A stretch of 64,000 nt of DNA from Planctomycetota bacterium. GTDB lineage: Bacteria > Planctomycetota > UBA11346. Position numbers and translations under genes: made by a program. Below, in pieces: positions 27,301 through 36,700 of this stretch. How positions within the stretch are numbered: position 1 is the first letter of the stretch; the number at the start of each line of letters is the position of its first letter. The stretch is taken from assembly GCA_014193115.1 (NCBI GenBank), contig BJHQ01000011.1:62001-126000 (forward strand), read 5' to 3'. Under the pieces are notes generated by a model. The model was given only the letters and a program-made list of their open reading frames with translations. It made no database searches and was not told where the DNA came from.

Positions 27301-29490
27301 ATGAGCGATCCCCGGCAGCCGCCCCCGGCGTCAGGCCGGCCACCGTCCAACGGTCAACCCGCGGCCGTCACGGTGCTTGAGGTCGCTCCGATCACCGTCG
27401 CAGAAGAAGCGGGTCGGCAGACTGCCGTCACCATGGCAGAGGATTTCGGCCGCAACACCTCCAACACGATCGCCGTCGATCCCGCCCAGCAGCCGGATTT
27501 CAAGCCGCCGCCGATCTTCCGGGCTCCGGCCGAACCACCTGCGGATCTCGGAGGTTTTCGGCTCGGGAAAAAGCTTGGTGCTGGCGGAATGGGCGCGGTC
27601 TATGCCGCGGTCCAACCTGGCACCGGGACGACGGTGGCGCTCAAGGTCCTCAAGCCCGACCTGGCGGCGGTCGGGTCGGAGTTCACCAGCCGGTTCGAGC
27701 GTGAGGCCTCGGCGATGCAGGAGGTCGACCACCCGAACGTCGTCCGCCTGCTCGGCAGCGGCGAGGATCGCGGCTGGCTGTGGATGGCGCTGGAATATAT
27801 GCCCGATGGCGATCTCGCCTCGTACTTGAAACGCCGTGGTCAATTGATGGAAAAAGATGCCATCGCCTATGCTCTGCGCTGCGGCCGGGGTCTGGCGGCG
27901 GTGCATGCGATGGGGCTGATCCACCGCGATTTCAAGCCCGAAAACGTCTTTCTCGATCTCGGCCGGGGCAAGCCCGGAGCCGAGCCGTCGGTCAAGGTCG
28001 GCGACCTTGGCCTGGCCCGGCACAGCAGCGGGGATGACCGCTTCACCATGACTGGAACCGCCTGCGGCACGCCGGTCTACATGGCGCCGGAGCAGATCCG
28101 CGGTGAAAGCGATTTGGATGCGCGGGTCGATGTCTACGCCCTGGGCGCTACCCTGTTCAAGCTGACCACCGGCCAGGATCCCTTCCGCGGCGCCACGGTG
28201 TTCATGCTGACCAACGCGGTGCTCAAGGAACCGGTCCCGGACCCGCGGAAGTTCAATCCGATCATCAGCGCCGGCCTGGTTGCGGCGATTCTCAAGGCGA
28301 TGGCCAAGGAGCGCAAAGACCGCTACCGCGATGTCGGCGAGATGGTCACCGATCTCGAACGGCTGTCGGCCGGCAAAATCATGACCAACACCGCGGCCAA
28401 CACCGCCTCGCCGGCGAGCATGATCTTCAACGAGGTCGCCGGACAGGCGGCGACGAAGGCCTCGGCCCGAGAAACCGTCGCCCACGAAGGGGACGGCTGG
28501 CTGTCGGGCCTGCACGGCATGGGACCGGTGCTGCGCATGGCGATTCCCGCGGTGCTGATCTGCCTGGCCATGACCGTGCTGATGTGGTCGATGACCGGCG
28601 ATGACCATGACCCGGCCCATTCGGTCAAGCCGGCGCCGACCGGACCGGTGGCCCAGGTGCTGGCTGATCGCTGGGGCCATGTACTGAGGCTTCCGGTGCT
28701 GGGGCGGGAGCTCGCCTTCCGCTGGTGTCCACCCGGACGGATGGTCAGAGGCAGCACTGCCGGCCCCGCCTGGGAGAAACCGCAGCCGGTGGTCCTCAGT
28801 CAAGGATTCTGGATGCTCGATACGGAGGTTTCCCGAGGATTGTGGTCGACGGTGATGAACGAGCCGCCGCCAGCGCCGGTGGATGCCGCCTTGCCGGTGG
28901 GCGGCCTGTCACGCGAGCAAGCGATGGGGTTTTGCGACAAGTTCGGTTTCAGCGCGCGCCTGCCCAGCGAAGCCGAATTCGAGTACGCTGCCCGGGCCGG
29001 GCGGAGCGATCGGGCCGGCGATGAACGTCCTGCGGCCTGCTCCGACGAGACCGTGCTGGCTGTGTGGTCGAAATTGGCCCCGGCCACCGACGCGCTGATG
29101 CCCGCAGCCGTGGCCGAGATCCTGGCCGGACGCGCCGACCTGCATTCCCGGGTGGTGGGCAGCAGCCTGCCCAATGCCTGGGGACTGTGCGATCTGCTTG
29201 GGAATCAGCAGGAATGGTGCCTGGATGCGTGGGACGCGAAGAGCCCTTTCGATCAGACCGAGGCGACCGATCCGGTGAGCGAAGCTGGTGATTTCGCGGT
29301 GGTGCGTGGCGGGTCGTGGGTCCATCCGGCCGAGCGCTGTCTGCCCCAGGCCCGGTTCGCCCAGCCGGCTGACGCCATCAACGAATGGACCGGATTCCGC
29401 TTCCTCATTCCCGGGGGGACCGAACCGGTTGTGCCGAAAGGGCTGTCCGCAACACCGCACTCCAGCCCACCGGGGCCGCCTCGTCCTTGA
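27301..29490 (+). CDS. Ser/Thr protein kinase fused to FGE-sulfatase (SUMF1-like) domain
   Basis: Residues 85-350 are a Hanks-type kinase: glycine loop KLGAGGMGAVYAA, Lys115 in VALKVL, catalytic loop GLIHRDFKPENVFL, and APEQIRG. The magnesium-binding DFG is DLG (KVGDLGLAR). A transmembrane helix lies at about 412-432 (AIPAVLICLAMTVLMWS). The remainder is a formylglycine-generating-enzyme-like fold with RLPSEAEFEYAARAG, NAWGLCDLLGNQQEWC and VVRGGSWVHP. The sequence suggests a membrane kinase with an external sensory or enzymatic module. The two Cys of copper-binding FGE are not apparent, so catalysis is doubtful. Such fusions are common in Planctomycetota. The kinase is probably active despite DLG, because the Asp is retained. 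Confidence 0.88.
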   Translation: MSDPRQPPPASGRPPSNGQPAAVTVLEVAPITVAEEAGRQTAVTMAEDFGRNTSNTIAVDPAQQPDFKPPPIFRAPAEPPADLGGFRLGKKLGAGGMGAVYAAVQPGTGTTVALKVLKPDLAAVGSEFTSRFEREASAMQEVDHPNVVRLLGSGEDRGWLWMALEYMPDGDLASYLKRRGQLMEKDAIAYALRCGRGLAAVHAMGLIHRDFKPENVFLDLGRGKPGAEPSVKVGDLGLARHSSGDDRFTMTGTACGTPVYMAPEQIRGESDLDARVDVYALGATLFKLTTGQDPFRGATVFMLTNAVLKEPVPDPRKFNPIISAGLVAAILKAMAKERKDRYRDVGEMVTDLERLSAGKIMTNTAANTASPASMIFNEVAGQAATKASARETVAHEGDGWLSGLHGMGPVLRMAIPAVLICLAMTVLMWSMTGDDHDPAHSVKPAPTGPVAQVLADRWGHVLRLPVLGRELAFRWCPPGRMVRGSTAGPAWEKPQPVVLSQGFWMLDTEVSRGLWSTVMNEPPPAPVDAALPVGGLSREQAMGFCDKFGFSARLPSEAEFEYAARAGRSDRAGDERPAACSDETVLAVWSKLAPATDALMPAAVAEILAGRADLHSRVVGSSLPNAWGLCDLLGNQQEWCLDAWDAKSPFDQTEATDPVSEAGDFAVVRGGSWVHPAERCLPQARFAQPADAINEWTGFRFLIPGGTEPVVPKGLSATPHSSPPGPPRP

Positions 29491-29523
29491 GACAGGGTTT
29501 GCAGTCGTCTACAATACCAATTC

Positions 29524-30162
29524 ATGGTTCCCACTGGCCGAGGCCCTGACACCCGCACCCGAATCCTCGACGCTGCCGAGCGCCTGATCGCCGAGGCCGG
29601 TATCGACGCGGCGTCGATGCGGGCCGTGACGACGGCGGCCAAGGTCAATCTGGCCGCGGTGAACTACCACTTTGGCAGCAAAGAATCGCTGGTCGTGGCG
29701 GTCTATGCCCGGCGCCTGCGTCCGCTGAACGAAGAGCGGCTGCGCGGCTTGGATGCTGCTGAGGCCGCGGCGGCGCCGAACCCGCCAGCCCTCGATGCCG
29801 TGCTGCGCAGCCTGATCGAACCGACCCTCCGCCAGGTCCACGCCTCCGGCGCCGACGGTCAGATCGTGCTGCGGCTGCTCGGACGGTGCCTGAATGAGCC
29901 AGGGTCATGGCTGCGCGAACTGCTCGCCACCGAGATGGACCCGCTCATCGCCCGCTACACCATGGCCCTGGGCCGTTGCCTGCCGGAATTGCCCCAGGTC
30001 GAGCTGTACTGGCGCATCCATTTCGCGGCTGGGGCGATGACCTATACCCTGTCCCAGGGACACAAGCTCGAGCACATGTCGAAAGGCGCCTGCGAGCTGG
30101 GCGATGTCGAAGGCACGACCCGCCGGCTGGTCCAGTTCGCCGCCGCCGGCATGCGCGCCTGA
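29524..30162 (+). CDS. TetR-family transcriptional regulator
   Basis: The N-terminal helix-turn-helix is standard: RTRILDAAERLIAEAGIDAA, then MRAVTTAAKVNLAAVNYHFGSKESLVVAVYARR. The ligand domain (residues 70-205) is of the CerR-like type with ALDAVLRSLIEPTLRQ and QIVLRLLGRCLNEP. Starts 33 bases after the kinase stop on the same strand, so the two might be cotranscribed. It probably represses a neighbouring or distant efflux or metabolic gene; no operator was identified. Confidence 0.85.
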   Translation: MVPTGRGPDTRTRILDAAERLIAEAGIDAASMRAVTTAAKVNLAAVNYHFGSKESLVVAVYARRLRPLNEERLRGLDAAEAAAAPNPPALDAVLRSLIEPTLRQVHASGADGQIVLRLLGRCLNEPGSWLRELLATEMDPLIARYTMALGRCLPELPQVELYWRIHFAAGAMTYTLSQGHKLEHMSKGACELGDVEGTTRRLVQFAAAGMRA

Positions 30163-30185
30163 ACTCACAGGAAACCAGTTGCGCC

Positions 30186-30440
30186 TGTCTGGGAGCGCAG
30201 CCTTCAGCCTGCCCGAGTCACCAAAGCAGACAGAACCGGCTCAGCAGGCAGGAAAAAACCTGCACTCCCAAACCCCCATCCGGCAGGCGGTCGTAAATCC
30301 ACCCAATGTGCGGTGCATCGTGCTGGGAGCGCAGGCTTCAGCCTGCCCGCGCCATCAGGTTCCAATCGGCAGGCTGAAGCCTGCGCTCCCAGGACGACTT
30401 GGCAGGCTGAAGCCTGCGCTCCCAGAAATAAAGCCTGCGC
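30186..30440. repeat. REP-type palindromic repeat cluster without transposase
   Basis: At least four copies of the RAYT-linked family: forward near 30190 (degenerate) and 30330, reverse near 30370 and 30405, with a partial unit near 30430. It is located between the TetR and MerR genes, about 5 kb from the transposase. Confidence 0.82.
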
Positions 30441-30492
30441 CCCCAGTGCAGCGCTTTACGCCCTAGGTCGTTTCCCAACGACGCTCAGGAAC

Positions 30493-31338
30493 TCAGGCGG
30501 CTTTCGCCACCCGCCACGGCAGCGCCTCACGAAGCAGCGTCGCCACAGCGACGGCGCCATCGAGTCCCAGAGAATCAATCCGCCCATCCGGTCCGCTGGC
30601 CGGGGCTTTGTCAGCTGCCAACCACCAGCCCGCCTGCCCGCAGCCCTCGCCCAGTGCAGCGTCGGAGAGCACCACGCTGGTTCCGCGCATGGTCAGCAGC
30701 CAGGCCGCCACCGCCGCCACGGCGCGGGCCTCCAGACACGCGCCGAGGGGCGCGATGCGCACGGCGCCTGGCGCAGCGCGGCTGGCGCGGAGCAATTGCC
30801 GGGCGCGGTTGGCGACCAGCTCGAGCAGCCGGTTGCCATCGCGGAGCGGCCGACCGGCTGCGGCCAATTCGGCCGAACCGACCAACGCCGGCAGCAGCCC
30901 GGAGAGCGCTTCGTCGGCCGGCCGGACCACCCAGGCGAGGCGCTGCAAGGCCGCCTCAGCCGCGGGAGCCCGGTCGTTTTCCAAGGCATTCAGCAGGTCT
31001 TCGCGAAGCGACGCAGCCTCGCCAGCCGGTGCTGCGGGCAGGCCGCGGGCTGCGCTCAAGCGAGGACGCCGGGGAGCCCGGGCCGGATCGCTCGGCCAGC
31101 TTGGCAGACCATCACTGATGATGCTGCCGATCGGCTTGCCGGCGTGGACCAGCTCAGCCACCCGGCGGATGTCGTCGAGCTGTCGAGGGTGATAGGTGCG
31201 GTATCCATTGGCCAATCTGCGAGGCGTCGGCCAGCCATAGCGCGATTCCCAGATGCGAAGCAGGCTGGGAGTAAGCCCGGTAGCCTCGGCAACCTGGTGG
31301 ATGGTGAGCATGCCGTCTGGGAGATTTGACGCGACCAT
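30493..31338 (-). CDS. MerR-family regulator with degenerate C-terminal domain
   Basis: Residues 8-75 form a MerR winged helix: MLTIHQVAEATGLTPSLLRI, WESRYGWPTPRRLANGYRTY, then QLDDIRRVAELVHAGKPIGS. The RYGWP/GYR-Y signature is that of CarH/LitR-like and B12-linked MerR proteins. The C-terminal 190 residues are Ala-rich helices, but the B12 ExDxHxxG motif is absent, so cobalamin or light sensing cannot be claimed. The ATG at 31338 is chosen for GAGGAG upstream; a 29-residue longer start adds Arg-rich sequence. Its own promoter would lie in the AT-rich region to the right. Confidence 0.8.
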   Translation of the reverse strand: MVASNLPDGMLTIHQVAEATGLTPSLLRIWESRYGWPTPRRLANGYRTYHPRQLDDIRRVAELVHAGKPIGSIISDGLPSWPSDPARAPRRPRLSAARGLPAAPAGEAASLREDLLNALENDRAPAAEAALQRLAWVVRPADEALSGLLPALVGSAELAAAGRPLRDGNRLLELVANRARQLLRASRAAPGAVRIAPLGACLEARAVAAVAAWLLTMRGTSVVLSDAALGEGCGQAGWWLAADKAPASGPDGRIDSLGLDGAVAVATLLREALPWRVAKAA

Positions 31339-31439
31339 GGGGGACTCCTCGTCGAATGTTCTACGTGGGTGATCGAACGGTTGTTTGACGCAGGGGAGAC
31401 GCCGACGGTTCCGCCGCCTTACCAACCGTCTCCGTCAGC

Positions 31440-31768
31440 CAGGCGAGGACCTGGGTAAAAATAGTGCCATGTTAATAAATAATCCTATTGCTTGTACTAA
31501 AAGAGGTCAATTAAATATTACGAGGCACCAATAAATACTATCGAAGATTGCTCGACCCAGGAGCTGCCAAGCCGAAATGATGATAAATGGCTTGACCGGG
31601 TGGCTTGGTCATCGGAAAAATCGTCAATGCCTGAACTCCAGCCGACAATAGGCATGCCAAGAAACACGCTATCGGCGTCTGCAAATGGATTCGCGCCTCT
31701 TTTCCAAGGAAAATCTCAAGCCTGCGACCTCCTGAATTCCGCTAGGGCAGGAAGATTCAAGTGAAACA
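31440..31768. other. AT-rich intergenic island
   Basis: About 120 bases (31445-31565) are strikingly AT-rich compared with everything around (for example TGTTAATAAATAATCC and CAATTAAATATTACG). They separate the divergent MerR and membrane-protein genes. They could hold bidirectional promoters or be acquired DNA. No gene or structured RNA was recognised. Confidence 0.6.
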
Positions 31769-32341
31769 GTGAAGAACCCAATGGCTTTGGCAGTGGGACT
31801 AAGTGCGGTGGTCGCTCCGAGTCTCCACCTGGTGTCGGATGTCCTTGAATGGGCAACAGGAGGATTCACCCGGACCCAGCTTCTGGTGACCTATGCAGCG
31901 TTCCTGCCGATGCCCTTTTTGCTATTGGGATTACACGTTTTACAGAAGGAACGCGGAGGCTGGCCTGGGCTGCTTGGAGCGCTGCTCTATGGCGTCGCGT
32001 TTGTGTACTTTTTGCATACGGCGCTGGTGGCGCTGGAGGAATCAATAGCGGACTATGATGCCCTGTGGCAGCGGCTTGGTTGGGTGTATTCGGTGCACGG
32101 CGCGATGATGATCGGCGGCGGCGCCCTTTTCGGGGTGACCGCCTTGCAGGCGCGGGTGCTGTCGCCCCTCGGACTCAGCCTCTTCCTGGCTGGAATCGCG
32201 ATGAACCTGGCCTGTGGTTTGACTACGCTTCCTGATATTTTTCAGACGGTTGGGAGTGCGGTGAGGAATCTCGGCCTGATCTGTGTCGGGGTGGGGATTC
32301 TTCGTGGTCAGACCCGAGTTTCGGGCATGGAACCGGGTTGA
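31769..32341 (+). CDS. Five-to-six-helix membrane protein of unknown function (190 aa)
   Basis: No family was recognised. Hydrophobic stretches are ALAVGLSAVVAPSLHLVSDV, LVTYAAFLPMPFLLLGLHVL, GLLGALLYGVAFVYFLHTAL, GAMMIGGGALFGVTALQA, LGLSLFLAGIAMNLACGL, and AVRNLGLICVGVGILRG. The start is GTG at 31769 or ATG at 31781. Base composition is less GC-rich than neighbours, and it follows the AT-rich island, so it may be acquired. It is probably an integral inner-membrane protein. Confidence 0.62.
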   Translation: MKNPMALAVGLSAVVAPSLHLVSDVLEWATGGFTRTQLLVTYAAFLPMPFLLLGLHVLQKERGGWPGLLGALLYGVAFVYFLHTALVALEESIADYDALWQRLGWVYSVHGAMMIGGGALFGVTALQARVLSPLGLSLFLAGIAMNLACGLTTLPDIFQTVGSAVRNLGLICVGVGILRGQTRVSGMEPG

Positions 32342-32366
32342 TCGCAACCTTGAACCGCAAACGAAG

Positions 32367-32975
32367 TCATCTGGTCGGTCGGGCGCAGAGCAGGACGATC
32401 CGACAGAGCCATTCGACGGTTTCCAAGTGGCGGCTGGCCTCGGCGGGGGTGGCTCCCCAGGCGTAAACGCCGTGGCCCCGGACCAGCACGGCTGGGACTT
32501 CCGGCACCCGGCGGGCCACGGCAGCCGCCGACAATTCGGCCATATCCTGGCTGTTCTCGATGATCGGCAGGATTCTTTCGCAGGCGTGGGTGGTGGTTCC
32601 GGCAAAGGCTTTCTGCATTTCGATACCGGAGAACACCACTCGGTCCGCTGACATCAGGCTGAGCGCCACGGCATGAGGCGGATGGCCGTGGCAGACCGCG
32701 CCGCAGGCGACGTGCTGGTACAGCGACACGTGCAGCCGGGTCTCATCCGACGGCTTGCGCCGATCGTCGCCGAGCGGTTTCGCATCGCCACCGACCCGGA
32801 TGAAGTCAGCCGGAACCAGCTTGCCTTTATCGACCCCGCTCGGGCTCATTGCCACCACCAGCGAGCCGGCCGTGTCGGGCAGTCGGACGCTGACATTGCC
32901 CGCCGTGCAGGCCAGAAATCCGAGCGACGACAAACGGGCGGCTTCGGCTGCGAGCTGGGCGAGCAGGGCGTCCAT
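32367..32975 (-). CDS. mtnB: Methylthioribulose-1-phosphate dehydratase
   Basis: A class II aldolase/adducin-fold protein of 202 residues. Zinc ligands appear in CGAVCHGHPPHAVAL (HxH) and VLVRGHGVYAWG, with the N-terminal FLACTAGNVSVRL and MSPSGVDKGKL motifs. The AFAGTTTHACERILPIIENS stretch favours MtnB over L-fuculose-phosphate aldolase. It dehydrates methylthioribulose-1-phosphate in methionine salvage. The start at 32975 has AGGAGG 7 bases upstream. Other mtn genes are not adjacent, so the pathway would be completed elsewhere. Confidence 0.85.
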   Translation of the reverse strand: MDALLAQLAAEAARLSSLGFLACTAGNVSVRLPDTAGSLVVAMSPSGVDKGKLVPADFIRVGGDAKPLGDDRRKPSDETRLHVSLYQHVACGAVCHGHPPHAVALSLMSADRVVFSGIEMQKAFAGTTTHACERILPIIENSQDMAELSAAAVARRVPEVPAVLVRGHGVYAWGATPAEASRHLETVEWLCRIVLLCARPTR

Positions 32976-33043
32976 GGGTGCCTCCTGGCGACGGTCCAGC
33001 ATTCTGGAGGCCAGCGCCGCGCCAAGGCCAGCAGCCGCCGAGT

Positions 33044-34243
33044 TCAGGAACCAGCGCCGGTAGCGAGGTCGAGGGCAGTCGCATTGCGGCGAGCAGCGAT
33101 GGCACGGGAAAACACCCGTTCCATCCCATCCGCCATGGCCTCGGTGCTGTAGGCCCGGCGGATCAGCGCCTGACCGTTGCCGGCGCGACGGCGGGCTTCG
33201 CCCGGGTCGCTGAAGATGGCAGCAACCGCTGCGGCCAAGGCCGGTGCGTCGCCCGGCGGGATCAACCAGCCGGTGTCGCCGTCGCGGACCACTTCACCGA
33301 TGGCACCGACCGTGGTCGAGACGCAGGGTCTGGCCATGGCCAGAGCCTGGGTGAGTCCTTGCGGTACGCCTTCATCTTTGATCGAGGGCAGCACCACGGC
33401 CGCCAGCCCGGCGAGCACCGCCGGGATGTCGTCGCGGTAACCGGCGAGGATCAGCCGGTTGGCGACGCCGAGTTCCGCGGCTCGGGCCAGGATCCGGTCG
33501 CGGATTGGTGATTGGCCGTGGGGGATCTCACCGATGAAGACAAAGCGCAATTTGGGATGCACCTGCAAAATCGCTGGCATGGCCTCGACCAGCACATGGT
33601 GGCCCTTCATGTGGCGGAGCATCGCCACGGTGCCGACCAGCGGTTCGTCGTCGGCCAGATCGGGGCACAGGGGCCGCAAGCTGGCGCGCAAGGCGCGGGT
33701 GTCGTTCTGCGCTGGATCGAAGCGGCTGAGATCGACGCCGGTGGGGACCGATGCGATCCGCCTGCCATCCATCCGGTTGTGGTCGATCAGGCGTTGGCGC
33801 AGGGCCTCGCCAGTGGTCACCACGGCGTCGCAACCACGGCCATAGACCCAGCGGGTGCAGGGATCCCGGCCGACCGCGATCGACAGATGACGGGTGCGGA
33901 CCACCGCAACCCGTCCCAGCCCTGTGCCAGGCATCCGGGTGGCCAAGGCCGCAATCCAGCCGTCGATGGCGGAATGGGCGTTGACCACGGCGACGCCTTC
34001 ACGGCGGATGACGGCGCGCAGGCCGGATCGGCTTGCCAGCTCGAAACGGTGGCGGAAAGGCAGCGGAAATACGGTGAATCCGGCATGTTCGGCGCGGGGC
34101 AAAATGCCTGAATCCGGCCGCGCGGCGAGCAGCAGCCGGTGGCCGCGGGCACGCAGGGCGGTCATCTCAGCCAGGATCCGGTGCTCTTGCCCGCCCCAGC
34201 CGGGGCTGGCCTCGGTATGGAGAATGGTGAACGGTGTCTGCAT
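33044..34243 (-). CDS. Glycosyltransferase family 4 protein
   Basis: A GT-B protein. The N-terminal donor-independent loop is FTILHTEASPGWGGQEHRIL. The C-terminal domain carries VPTGVDLSRFDPAQN, VGTVAMLRHMKGHHVLVEA, KLRFVFIGEIPHG and the EGVPQGLTQALAMARPCVST segment corresponding to the EX7E donor-binding motif. It probably transfers a sugar in polysaccharide or lipopolysaccharide synthesis. Start at ATG 34243 fits the family; a GTG at 34291 would add 16 residues. It is divergent from feoA. Confidence 0.86.
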   Translation of the reverse strand: MQTPFTILHTEASPGWGGQEHRILAEMTALRARGHRLLLAARPDSGILPRAEHAGFTVFPLPFRHRFELASRSGLRAVIRREGVAVVNAHSAIDGWIAALATRMPGTGLGRVAVVRTRHLSIAVGRDPCTRWVYGRGCDAVVTTGEALRQRLIDHNRMDGRRIASVPTGVDLSRFDPAQNDTRALRASLRPLCPDLADDEPLVGTVAMLRHMKGHHVLVEAMPAILQVHPKLRFVFIGEIPHGQSPIRDRILARAAELGVANRLILAGYRDDIPAVLAGLAAVVLPSIKDEGVPQGLTQALAMARPCVSTTVGAIGEVVRDGDTGWLIPPGDAPALAAAVAAIFSDPGEARRRAGNGQALIRRAYSTEAMADGMERVFSRAIAARRNATALDLATGAGS

Positions 34244-34372
34244 GCGGTTGGCTGACGCGACGGGCGCGACCGGATCCGGTGCGGAGGTCACGGGGTGGGA
34301 ACCGTGGGGATGCTGGTCCAGGCCGCCAGGGCGGGCCTGGATCGGCGACGCGGCCCGGCTGCCAGGTCATCT

Positions 34373-34387
34373 TGCAATTGATTCTCA
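34373..34387 (+). promoter_or_regulatory. Candidate Fur-type operator upstream of feoA
   Basis: TGCAATTGATTCTCA, read on the minus strand, is TGAGAATCAATTGCA, which agrees with about ten of the informative positions of a 7-1-7 Fur box. It sits a few bases before the ribosome site (GGAGG near 34393) of the ferrous-iron transport operon, which is iron-regulated in most bacteria. The match is partial. Confidence 0.4.
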
Positions 34388-34405
34388 TCATTGGAGGATG
34401 TCACC

Positions 34406-34627
34406 GTGACCACCTTGGATGTCTTGCCGCTGGGCTCCTCGGCGCGGGTGACTGCCGTAGGCGGTGAACCAGGAGTGCGTCGGCGCCTGCTCGAAATGGG
34501 CCTGGTGCCTGGGACGACCATCACCGCCCTGCGCCGTGCGCCCCTCGGCGATCCGTTGGAATTGTCGGTGCGCGGCTACCTGCTCAGCCTGCGGATCGAA
34601 CAGGCTAAACTGGTCAGCGTCGAGTGA
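34406..34627 (+). CDS. feoA: Ferrous iron transport protein A (FeoA)
   Basis: A 73-residue SH3-like FeoA domain: LDVLPLGSSARVTAVGGE, VRRRLLEMGLVPGTTITALR and APLGDPLELSVRGYLLSLR. The GTG at 34406, 8 bases after GGAGG, is the best start. FeoA binds or stimulates FeoB. Its stop codon overlaps the feoB start. Confidence 0.92.
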   Translation: MTTLDVLPLGSSARVTAVGGEPGVRRRLLEMGLVPGTTITALRRAPLGDPLELSVRGYLLSLRIEQAKLVSVE

Positions 34628-36699
34628 CTATGCCGCACTTTCTTCCGCAAACCTTGTCTGTGCCGGTTCGCACCATCGCCCTCGCCGGCAACCCCAACGC
34701 CGGCAAGACCAGTTTGTTCAACGCCCTCACCGGCCTGCGCCAAAAAGTGGCCAATTACGCCGGGGTCACGGTCGACAAGAAGACTGGCCCGGCGCGGACG
34801 CCGGCGGGGCCGATCACCGTCATCGATCTGCCCGGCACCTATTCGCTGGAACCAGTGTCGCCGGATGAACGGGTGGCGGCGGAGGTCCTGCGCGGCCAGC
34901 GCACCGACACGCCGGCGCCGGATGTCATCATCGCGGTGATCGATGCCAGCAATCTCGCCCGCAATCTGCTGCTGTTCACCCAGCTCGCCGACTTGCACCG
35001 GCCGTTGATCGTCGCCCTGACCATGCCCGATGTCGCCACCAGCCTGGGTCGGCCGGTCGATCCTGCGGCACTGGCACGGGATCTTGGCGTGCCGGTGGTG
35101 CCGGTGGTGTCCTACCGCGGGCAGGGGGTCAGCGAACTGCTGTCTGCGATCGACCGGGCTGGGATCCCCGCCCAGCCGTGGTCGTCCGTGGCGCAGACTC
35201 CTGTTGCCGCGGATACCGCAGATGCCGCGGATCCCGTGCTGGCCGACATCGCCGGTCGCTACCAGTGGATCGACCGCGTGGTCGAACACTGCGTCCAACC
35301 CGGCGGAGTGAGCAGTGCGTCGGTGACCGACCGGGTCGATGCCGTGCTGATGCATCCGGTGTTCGGGCTGGGGATCTTCGCGGCGATCATGACCGGTCTG
35401 TTCCTGACCATCTTCATCGTTGCTGATCCCTTGATGTCTGGATGCGAAAACGCTGTCGCCTGGCTGGGCGCGCTGGCCACCAGCGGACTATCCGAGGGTT
35501 TGTTCAAGGATCTCATCGAGCGGGGTGTCTTCGGCGGGGTCGGCAGTGTGGTCGTGTTCGCACCTCAGATCGCCTTGCTGTTCATCCTGCTCGGCCTGCT
35601 TGAGGACAGCGGCTACCTTGCGCGCGCTGCCTTTTTGATGGATCGGCTGCTGTCCCGGGTCGGACTGCACGGCAAGAGTTTCATTCCGTTGCTGTCCTCG
35701 TTCGCCTGTGCGATCCCCGGCATCATGTCGGCGCGCAGCATCCAATCGCCCCGGGACCGCCTGGCCACGATCCTGGTCGCCCCGTTCATGTCGTGCAGCG
35801 CCCGGTTACCCGTTTATCTGCTGCTCGTCGGCACCTTTTTCGGCCATTGGTCGCAGTGGGGTCGGGGCGGATTGATGCTCGGTCTGTACGTCCTCGGCAT
35901 TGCAGCCGCCGCCGCCATTGCCTGGCTGTTCAGCCGGACCCGGGCCGCCGGACCGAGCGCTCCGTTCATCCTGGAACTGCCCCGATACCAATGGCCGAAA
36001 CCAGGCAACGTCGGCTTGCAGGCCTGGCAGTACACCCGTGCCTTCCTGGTCCGGGCCGGCACCATCATCTTCGCCTTGTCCATACTGCTGTGGGCCGCTG
36101 CGACCTTTCCCCGGCCGACTGAAGCGGAGACCGCCGCCCGCACCGCGGCGTTTGAGCAAGCCTGGACTCCACCCGCACCGCAGCCCGCCGCCGCCGAGCC
36201 AGCCGCAGGCAAGGCAGAGCCGCCGCCATCGCCGGAAACCATCAAGGCCACCGCTTTGGAGCAGCACCTCGCTGGCGAGGCGCTGGCCCATTCGGCCGCC
36301 GGCCGGTTCGGTCATCTGGTCGAGCCGCTGATCGCCCCGCTGGGATTCGACTGGAAGATGGGCGTCGGCCTGGTCGGCGCCTTCGCCGCCCGCGAGGTCT
36401 TCGTCGCCACCATGGGCATCGTCTACCGGGTCGGCGACTCTGAGGACGACACCGCTCCGCTGAGCGACGCCATGACTCAGGATCGCCGCCCCGACGGCTC
36501 GCCGACCTGGACCCCGTTGGTTGCGCTGTCGATGCTGGTGTGGTTCGTCCTGGCGATGCAGTGCATCAGCACCACCGCGGTGGTCCGCCGCGAAACCGGT
36601 GGCTGGACCTGGCCGCTGATCCAGCTGGTGTCGATGAACCTGATCGCCTATGCCGCCTGCCTGGTGATCTACCAGGGCGGCCGGGCCTTGGGCTTCTGA
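34624..36699 (+). CDS. feoB: Ferrous iron transport protein B (FeoB)
   Basis: N-terminal G-domain: G1 GNPNAGKTSLFNALTG, G2 region YAGVTVDKK, G3 DLPGTYSLE. The G4 motif is TMPD (VALTMPDVA) rather than the usual NxxD, so the guanine-reading Asn is replaced by Thr. A helical domain follows, then eight or so transmembrane helices with the two conserved gate regions (FACAIPGIMSARSIQSPRDR and PFMSCSARLPVY). FeoB imports Fe(II) across the inner membrane. The Pro/Ala-rich periplasmic loop near residues 510-545 is long. The start is GTG 34624 or ATG 34630. Confidence 0.93.
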   Translation: MTMPHFLPQTLSVPVRTIALAGNPNAGKTSLFNALTGLRQKVANYAGVTVDKKTGPARTPAGPITVIDLPGTYSLEPVSPDERVAAEVLRGQRTDTPAPDVIIAVIDASNLARNLLLFTQLADLHRPLIVALTMPDVATSLGRPVDPAALARDLGVPVVPVVSYRGQGVSELLSAIDRAGIPAQPWSSVAQTPVAADTADAADPVLADIAGRYQWIDRVVEHCVQPGGVSSASVTDRVDAVLMHPVFGLGIFAAIMTGLFLTIFIVADPLMSGCENAVAWLGALATSGLSEGLFKDLIERGVFGGVGSVVVFAPQIALLFILLGLLEDSGYLARAAFLMDRLLSRVGLHGKSFIPLLSSFACAIPGIMSARSIQSPRDRLATILVAPFMSCSARLPVYLLLVGTFFGHWSQWGRGGLMLGLYVLGIAAAAAIAWLFSRTRAAGPSAPFILELPRYQWPKPGNVGLQAWQYTRAFLVRAGTIIFALSILLWAAATFPRPTEAETAARTAAFEQAWTPPAPQPAAAEPAAGKAEPPPSPETIKATALEQHLAGEALAHSAAGRFGHLVEPLIAPLGFDWKMGVGLVGAFAAREVFVATMGIVYRVGDSEDDTAPLSDAMTQDRRPDGSPTWTPLVALSMLVWFVLAMQCISTTAVVRRETGGWTWPLIQLVSMNLIAYAACLVIYQGGRALGF

Positions 36700-36700
36700 C

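Noticed and set aside
30493..31338. B12-dependent photoreceptor of CarH type
   Set aside because: The MerR part fits but the cobalamin-binding His motif is absent.
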